A stretch of DNA of 64,000 bases from Opisthocomus hoazin (taxonomy: Eukaryota > Chordata > Aves > Opisthocomiformes > Opisthocomidae). The stretch spans positions 77,180,504 to 77,244,503 of the forward strand of contig NC_134414.1 of the NCBI RefSeq assembly GCF_030867145.1. The letters are read 5' to 3'. This document shows positions 40,901 to 49,900 of this stretch, in pieces (within the stretch, counting starts at the first letter, position 1; every line of letters starts with the position of its first letter). The translations under genes were made by a program, and so were the position numbers. Below the pieces are notes generated by a model, which saw only the letters and a list, made by a program, of their open reading frames with translations, was not told where the DNA came from and made no database searches.

Positions 40901-43900
40901 TACACGTGTACTGTCCAGAACAGAGTGAGCAGTATTTGTGTATTTTTCTGAAGAAGTGGCAATGAATTAACTGAAACCAAATGTATCAACTGTAACAATG
41001 AGGCAGCCCCCCCTTTGTGGGGAAGGACAGGAATTACAAAACAACCAACTCCAATATTAGAGATGGAGGGAAAAGTACATCTGCCCATGTCAGAAAATCT
41101 CACGAGGCCTTAACTAGTTTATGTTTCATATCTTTTAAACAACAGTCTTTGAAGTGCTGTAACTTACATTTTTCACCATCTTAGTTTGCTCGTTAATAGC
41201 TTCAAGGGGAACATTAGTCGCCCCAATCTGCTGAGTGATACCACCAGCTTCACTGTCCTGTACATGAGTATGGCGGAGCTAAAGACAAAAAAAGACCAGA
41301 AATACTTACACGTAAGAGACTAAAGTCATCTCTTTCAGTACACTTCAGTTCTTTCTATCTTCAACCAAAACCACACATACATAAATAAGATTCACAGGCA
41401 GTTCCTTCACATCCCACACCTTACCTTATCTAAAATTTTGGTCTTGCCTGTGTCTACGTGCCCCAGGACACAGATAACTGGTGCTCTAAGCTTCTCAGTG
41501 TTCATATTTTTGCTGTTTTCAGCTCGTCGTTTCTATGTGAAAGACAAATAAAAATTGTAAGTATAAACCAAAAACCACAGCTCACCTCCTGACTTGATTA
41601 CATACACAAAACAGAGTTAACTGTGGGACTTCAATTTTCAAGGCGGTTCAAGGTCTGTCACCCCTCTTCTGGCAAAGGAAAGATTCTCAACTAACAGTTA
41701 AGTTTTTGTTTCTTTGGGTTTTTTTGGTTTGGTTACAGTCTAGTAGGCTAAGTTATTATATCCACTAACACGTAGCTTTGTTGATGGTGCATTCTGAAGC
41801 AACATCTTCGGTAAGGAAACGAGGACATCAGCAGCCACAAAAATGTTGAGCAGTTCAGAAATACATCTTTTAAAAGTCTCAAATATCTACCTGTAAGGGA
41901 TAAAAGCCTCTTTCTCCAGGAGTGGGAGAGGTGGAGGGGAATGACACTGAAGTGCACGTTTTTGTGATCAAGCTGTCTAAAATCACATATTTAAGCTTCA
42001 CGCAAAACACAGGTCTTTTTCCTTAATAACCCAATTTCTGGAGCTGCCTAAATGTTAGTCATGACACAGCCATCATCCTGACAAGTATGGTTCCAAGCCC
42101 GTTCACTGAACCGAACATTAAGTTGTTTCTTATACAACACAAGAGTCTAGCTGTTGAAATAAAGCTGTATCTCAATACCTCGATCCTCCGTTTAGCTTTG
42201 TCATAAGCACGCTCTTCCTTGGTGCGGTCATCATCAGAGTCGTACTCCGAATCGGAGCTAATTTCCTTGCTGGGTTTTTTTTCCATAGCTTGTTTTCCAA
42301 TAGCTTGGGAGTCCGCCTCTCTCTCATCTGAAGTCTTGTCATCCTCATCTTCACTCCCTTCGCTATCTTCAGATTCTTCACTCTCTTCCTCCTCTTCCTC
42401 CTCCTCATCTTCCTCCTCCTCTTCCTCATCCACTTCATTTTGTTCTTTGACTTCAATGTGGACAGGTTTGCTCTCTGTCAAAAAAACAAAATCAAAAGTA
42501 AAAATTCTGTACTAAATTCACACTTTTGGGGGAAGAGGGCAACAAAAAAATCAAAGAGAGACTACTACAGAAAAGTGAGGACTAAGAACAGGTTGTTCGT
42601 TTCCGAGAGAAGGGCTAGTCAAGATAATTTTTCAACAAAAAAAGTGTTTCATGTTCACAGCTGGTGACTTGCATTTAGAATCCGTGCAAGCAGAGAGATT
42701 TTAGTGCGGTGGAAGGAATGATATTATCAGCACACTTACGCTTGACATAATTTGCAAATATTCAGAAAAAGTGACATTCTTTAAAGCTGTGTGCACTTCA
42801 TAAATGCATGAATGCACTGACACCTTTAAACAGAAAGCCAAAATACTCCAAATTCCACACCATGTGAATTCACTGTATTACTGATCAGGAATGCATATTT
42901 AAGCCGAAGTAACAATCAGAACAAATGGTCTCTTCTACATCTTTTAAAATCTCATCTTAAGGTCTTCCTTTACTGTTCAGAGAAGATTCATATTTTTCAG
43001 ATGAATTCTTCAGTACACAAACAAAAAGAACTATCAAAAAGCAATTTTCTTTCTTTGAAAGCTTCCTATTTATCATACTTGCAAAATCGTAAGAGACAAG
43101 CTAATGAACACTTTAAAACCGTGCATTCTCTTCCTCGCAGAGCTGCCAGGAGGCTCACTCTGAGATTAGTTATGTTTCCTTGCTATACTGAAAGTCCATC
43201 AGCTTAGTAACACACTAAACCTAATTCCCAGGAAGGCTGCTCTTCTGGATCACATTGGCAGACTCTTCAAATCCAAGCAGCAAGAAGTGGGATGTGACAT
43301 TCTCCCTAGGACAATGGCGACAGACTAAAACAGACTTTCAAGAAGGTGAGCAGCCCTTCGTACTCCAAGCAGAACAGCCCAGTGCCACAGGAACACACAC
43401 CTGCGCTAAAGTAAAATCCACACTGCTGTACATATGTCTATAAAGCATAACACTTCAAGGCAAGGGTGCTGGAAGTACAGGGCTGAGCAAGTCAAAAAAT
43501 CTTGATAAATAGTCTTTGATCTTAAGAAACAGTGAAGACACATCAGGGAAGCGCTAAGAACAGTAATCAATGCAGCTATATGGCCTTCACCACCACTGGA
43601 AGAAAACACCTGAGAAGTTATTCCCGCATTCCTGCGCAGCTCTAAATTCCTCAGACACACTGCCATGGGACGCAGACAGAATATGGGCTTTGGCACACGT
43701 GCGCAGGAATATTAACGTCCTGACAATTCTTCCATTTCTTCGGCAGCTCCCTCTCAAAGCAGCAGATGAGAGAATGGCTCTAGAACTTACTATAAATGTA
43801 TATACACAAACCTCCTGTGGTGGTGCAGCCCACTCCCCTGACCCGGCAATCCCAGAACCAGCCAACACTGTATTCTTGCTTGCACTGCAGGAACAGTTAG

Positions 43901-46900
43901 CTGCTGAGCAGAGAAGCAGGACGACTCAGCTCTCTCCTTGTCCTTGTCCAAGAGCAGTGAGCTGGGCCGATCAGGCGCTCCCTGACCGCACCGGGAACTC
44001 CCTACGCCTGGAGTCGCACCCGCCTGGTGAATGTCAGAACTGGACAGTCTGGGTGGTGCTGGAGTTGTGTAGTTGCTGCCTAAAAATCAGGATTGCATCC
44101 TGTGGATTGTGACCAGGATGGAAAATTACTGATGCCTGAAGTCAACCATCTTGAGAGGCTATGAACAGCGGTGCTGAGGAAGGCCCTTTGAGCTCTTCTG
44201 GTCTGCAGTGCGCTGCGCCCAATAACTGCCTCTGAGTAGGACACCTCCCAGAGTAACTCACCAACCCGGGCTGATCTCCCTGAGAGTCAACCTTCGCCCA
44301 CTGAGAAATCATTTGCTTTGAAGCGAGCATTGCACTGAACTCAAGGGGAATTTTTATGATTGCGTGCATGTGAGTGAATCAATCCAAAACATAATATTCT
44401 ATTACTTTGATTGTAATAATAAATTCTTTTTAATCACTCAGTAAAGTTAAAGTTCAACAGTGATTAATAGCTACTAAATTCCTGTGATCCTCCTTCTCTC
44501 TTTAAACTGTGAACACACCCTGAATTGCTACTAAGCAGATCCCTTAGACATAAACCGTTGCTGTCTAAGGCTGGGTCTGGATCCAGCCGCACCCAGGCTC
44601 CTCTCTGAGCCGGAGTTTAGAAAGCAAGGGGGTCCTTTCTGAACCTGGTGACTCAACAGGAGGCTCTCCCTATCCCTTTACACTTTTCTTCCACTGTATA
44701 AATCATTTTCTACTCAAAACTCCCTTTGATTTTGTATTCCACTAATTTAATAAGTAACAGAGTGAACCCTGCCAACAAACTCTGCAAGATCACATTTTCT
44801 AAATTTTCAGTAAAATCTTTTCTTGCAAAGCATTTGAGTGATCACTTAAGCGCCCTAACCACTCACCTGCGACACCTTCACACCCTCTTAGTCCCTCACT
44901 TGTTTGAGAACTTTTCTCAAAAGCACTCTCCTAGATGTTGCCAGATTTGTGTAGTAAAACTATTACAGCTTCAGAATGACTACTACAGAAATACAGTATC
45001 AGGTAAAACACTTCCCTAGACTCCCAGAGGTGGTTTAAACACACATTAAGAGGAGAGGATTTTTACTCCCATAAAAACAAACAAAAAACCAAAATCCAAC
45101 TGATATATTTTAGGCGATAACTGCACACGAGTATGTCCAAAGTGTCTTCCTGAGCAGTATTTGTGCAGTTTCTGAAAGCTCTGCCTTGGAGAAGAGGATC
45201 TTATATATATTTTTATCACACTTGCCTCACAATTCATCTAATGGAGCAGGAGGAGAATCTAAATACAGTATTGTTTTCTACAGAAACAAAGAACTTGGGC
45301 CAAAGAAACCTCTTACTCAGAAAAAGCATCCATTTAGTATTTACATGCCCACCTTTCTCTCCATCTTCATCACTAACCATAGCTTCCCAGTCATCCAAAC
45401 CCGCATCTTCTGTTTCTTCTTCTTCCTCCTTCTCTTCTGAAACTAAGAAATCCAACATTAAAGGAAAAGAAAGAAACAGCCCAACAACACACATTGCAAC
45501 AACACAGCATTTTTAGATGCCACTTCCTCTGATTTATTGACAACTGCAGCTTACAAGTTTGGTGCTAGCATAATTCTACTAAATTCTCTCCATGTTCTCT
45601 AAATGAAAAATGCTGCACACTTAAGTAATGTTCAGTTTTCTCCACCAATCTTATAGCACTAGCATCTTTGCCTAGCAAAACATATTTTTGGAAGACATAG
45701 CTAAAATACTCATTCGGTTCCTGTTTGCATATCACGCAAGTGCCTGCATAATCCACACCAGACAAACCTCTATCACAACCACATTCCTTGAAAGGAGCTG
45801 CCCAATTACCAGTTAGCCATGTGTAACAAAGTGACAGAGAAACAAGTAAACAAGTTGGGCTAGGGCATAAATTTTAATTAGTGGGAAAATAACAAATTGT
45901 CTATGAAAAGTGCTATTTCAGGACTCCAGGTGCCTTAGCATAATTATACTATGGATTCCAGAAGCATTAAATATATTAATTCCAGCAGTAATTCAGTCAG
46001 ATATATAAAGAGACTGCAGCTCTTAGTCACAGACAAATGGAAAAATGCAAACTTATAACCTTCTCCAAGAGAGGCATTAAGCAATATATATGTTGCAGCA
46101 CATAGTGTCATGAAATTTCAGCTCTGAAACGAAGAGTATGTTCCAGACTGTTAGAATATTAACTGGGAAATAATGTTCTGCCAGTGAGTCCTTCTCTTTT
46201 ACAGCAATAGAATTGCTCCTTCAAGAGGTAAGTCAAGCCAGAATTAGAGTACACATTCAGCTTTGTTTTCAAAAAGCTGGAAGTTTTGTCAGTATCTGTC
46301 TGACTTAAGGATAAGGGTAAAAATGAAACAGTTTCCTTGCTGAGGAAGGAGTCCAGCACAATGCAACTTTGCCAAAACAAGTACTGTGTGTAGGCAAAAA
46401 TCAGGGCAACAATCATTTGCTAGGTTGATACTCAGCTATGCATATCCACCGCGTTCAGCACTCCTGAAAGCAAAACAATTGGAATCAAGAATACAACCAC
46501 TGTGAACATTGCAGTATCAATACCAGCAGCAGCATAATTCCCCCCTACCCCCGCCTAAGCACTGACAAAACAGCCTTTTAGAAAGCAAACAAAAAGTCAA
46601 GGGACTTAATCATAAGACACTGAATGCGCTTATTTGAGATTGTTGCCTAAGCCAGTTGACTACTGGAGTTCATCCAGAATAAGGGACCTCTACAGTCTCA
46701 TTTTGAGGCTTCATGCCTTTTTATTCTGTAAAATTCCATCAGTTCCCCCCTTAGGAGAAGAAAAAAAACCATCAACTAATTCAAGAAAGGATGGCCACTC
46801 AGCCCCCATTCAACAAGGTATGATACCTACCATGCAGTACTTATTACATGGTTTATTAACATTACTACTAACCTGGCTCTACCGGAAGAGGAGTCTCCTC

Positions 46901-49900
46901 TTTTACTGGTGTTTCCAGTTCTACAACATCTTCAGCTGGTGAAGTTACCTCCACACTTTCTGAAAGTGCAAACAAGCAAATTGGTTGCTATTTTCTTCCA
47001 AAGTGCAAGCCAACTTACTTAGACATAGTGCTTCACATTTAAGTTCTACTCAAGTTCTGATGTTAGAAGTAAACAAAATCTGAATTTATTAATACCAAAC
47101 TAACTGAACTCCCACTTACTAAGCTAAAATAAAGGCACAGCATGTGAAGTAATACTAATGAACTACCCATTCTTGCTCTACTGTTCCATATAAAAAAATA
47201 AAAATCACTGATACAATTCAGATCAGCACTGTTCGCCATTTGTTATACACACTCCTTCTTCAGTGATAAGTAGCAACACAACTCATTAAATGTAAAAAAA
47301 TCAACCAAATAAAAAATATGCAATGGGTTTTTTGTTTTGTTTAATGTAAGAAACAGTCTCAAAAAAGAGCCACAGTATCCCCACAGTAAAGCCATGAAGC
47401 ACAAAAGTAAAAAATTCTGGCACATTCAATCTATGCCTAACTAGTGCAATAAACTCTAAGCTTTCAAAAATGCAAACTCACGCCCTGGCAAACAAATTGT
47501 GTCCAACTTAAAATTACTAGAACTAGGATCAATTCCCTTTCATTCCTGGGACATCAGCTCAGACTTAATTACAAGACATTATTACTTACACTACATTGTA
47601 TTTAACCTACATATGCACACAAAGCATTCAGTCTCACATTTATAAAAGGCCATTACATTCTGTAAGTCTCCAACATTTAGAAACTCTAAAGAAAACACCT
47701 AGGCTAGGAAAAAAAATATAGTCAAGTGGACTGTAAAACAAAGCATTAAGTGAGCAGTCTTCGAAACGACTTTAGGATCCTAACGCATCAGCACCTGCAT
47801 GTTGGGGTAGGGGCATCAAACAAACCTCACAAGCACCCTGAGGTGCAATTAGTTTAGGATTGGCTGATTTATTCCACAAACACTTCCGGAAATGTGACTA
47901 ATCTATTAAGTATTCCTATATGCAAACCACACCTTCTTTATTTTCTGGCTGCTGCTGCTTCTTTTTCTTTTTGTCTTCATATATTGGCCTCTTCTTTGGC
48001 ACAGAGTCTTTGGATGGCACTTCAACACCTGCAAAACAATAATTGTTAGGAAGAAAATCCAGGTGATTAATTACGAAACATAAGCTTTGGTTTAAATTGA
48101 CAACAAGTTTTCCAGAATTGCAAGGTGAGAGAAGGAAGAGAGTGGAAGGAAGAGGTTCAGTGCATAGGTTATCTTTTTAAAAAGTCTGATTTTCAAAAGC
48201 TGCAAAACTTGAGCAAAGTATAGTTCTTCTGATACTCTGAATGCTCTCGAAAATCAGTTAGATTACTAATGGGGGAAAAAAACAAACAAAAAAACAATCT
48301 GATCCTAAGACTCCAGGTTTGAAGCTATCACATACTCACATAGGATTTTATGAACACGCATATCTCAAGTTTAACAAGTATATGTCAATTTAAAGTCTGC
48401 TATGCTAAAACTCAGTATCTGTCTGCCAGTCATCCTAGTTCCAATCTGGAGCAGTTAAGAGGCACAACTCTTCTTCAAAGTTTAAGTTTGTTCAGTAGAT
48501 AGTATTTTCCCTCCTGCTCAGTGTTGGGGTTTTTTTTGTTTGGTTGGGTTTTTTTTTAACAACATAGAAGTTTCTAGGTATTAAAACAATGCCAGGTTCA
48601 ATTCATAGTCTTTATCTTCACCTCACCAAGAAGACAACACTAACGTTGGAAGAGATTCAATTAAAAACAGAAGTTTGGTGCAAAGACAAATTAATAATTT
48701 AATTACTGTTGCACCTTCTGAAACACTCAAAATTCCTTCAGGTACTGTATGATTTACAGTGTAGATGTGACAAAAGTCCAGTTGTGGCAGCACACAAACA
48801 GAAGGATTCTAATAACTACAGCAACGAGTGAAGAGAAATGGCCTTTGTGTATGTTTAAGAGCTCCAAACACTTTACTGGCTACAGAGATTCCTACCCTTA
48901 CACATCCACCTACCAGTAAAACGTCAGTGTTCCCTACAAGTACAAAAAGAAGCACACTTAGGCATTAATTTCTTTCCTTAGCCACCAGCTACCACGAACA
49001 AAGTAGGACATGGGCTTACAATGCAATGAAGTAAGTGTATTCAATGTAACGGAAACAGACTATATTTGACAGAAAAGCAAGAAAGCTCCTATATACCCTT
49101 TTCCTGCGGCAAAGGGGATAACATAGTATTCCCATGGACTAGCTAACTTGAGGCAAAACAATGCACTTGCTTAAACGAGTACATGAATTAATCCAAGAGG
49201 ATCCAGACCACTGGTCTTACAAGACCGACTGCACAGCCCACCTGCTTTTCCTGGCGTTTGGACTAAGCAATGGAAAGAAGTGATTTTTCCCAAGTTCCAT
49301 AATAACATCTTTAAACCACAAGTGGAGTGTATTAAAAAAGCTGAATATTTAAAGTGTAAGATGAAAATACACAGATGTTTAAACCTAATTAAGAAAACGG
49401 AGGAGGCCACACACTGCCTTCCTTGACAGCAGAGCAGCTTTACATGGAATTACTCCGTATTTGCCCTCATAGCTCCAGACAGAAAAACCATACAGAGAGC
49501 AGTAAAGGGTATGATTTCTATTATTGTTATTATTTTCAACTGTACCGCTTACCCTGAGCTTGGAGTAGCTTAAGAGTAGCCTCTGCTCTGGCTCTGGCTT
49601 CTCGTTGACTTTTTGTTAGAAGTTTTCCCTCCTTCTTCAAACGCTCCTTCCTCTCTTTTTCCTTCTGTTTCTTTCTTTCCTTCCTCTCTTGCTCTAGTCG
49701 TTCCTAGAAAAAGGTTAAAAAACATGCAGAACTTTTAAAGCATGCTTTACACAAAAGCTGGCCAAGTGTATAATCTATTGATGAGAAACATGTTAAGGAC
49801 TAATCTACCAGCTGCATCAACAAGGGTACAGGTTAAGATCACCCTCTCCCTTATTCTGTCCTCAGAGTAAGATGCACGGTACCTCCTCTTTGCGCTTTGC

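Larger units (their letters stand above)
39142..42178. other. EIF5B introns within the G domain
   Basis: Introns 39103-40266, 40335-41167, 41279-41424 and 41533-42178. They are AT-rich; nothing beyond ordinary splice signals and short A runs was recognised. Confidence 0.6.
45437..49552. other. EIF5B introns in the charged-tail region
   Basis: Introns 45437-46872, 46960-47932 and 48029-49552. AT-rich, with a G/T simple stretch near 48523-48559. No other feature was recognised. Confidence 0.6.

Noticed and set aside
42219-42515. Serine-rich plus-strand open frame
   Set aside because: It is the antisense shadow of the GAA/GAG-rich EIF5B acidic exon.
43570-44112. 180-codon plus-strand open frame in an EIF5B intron
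   Set aside because: No recognisable domain, partly overlaps LTR-like sequence, and the GC-rich composition explains its length.
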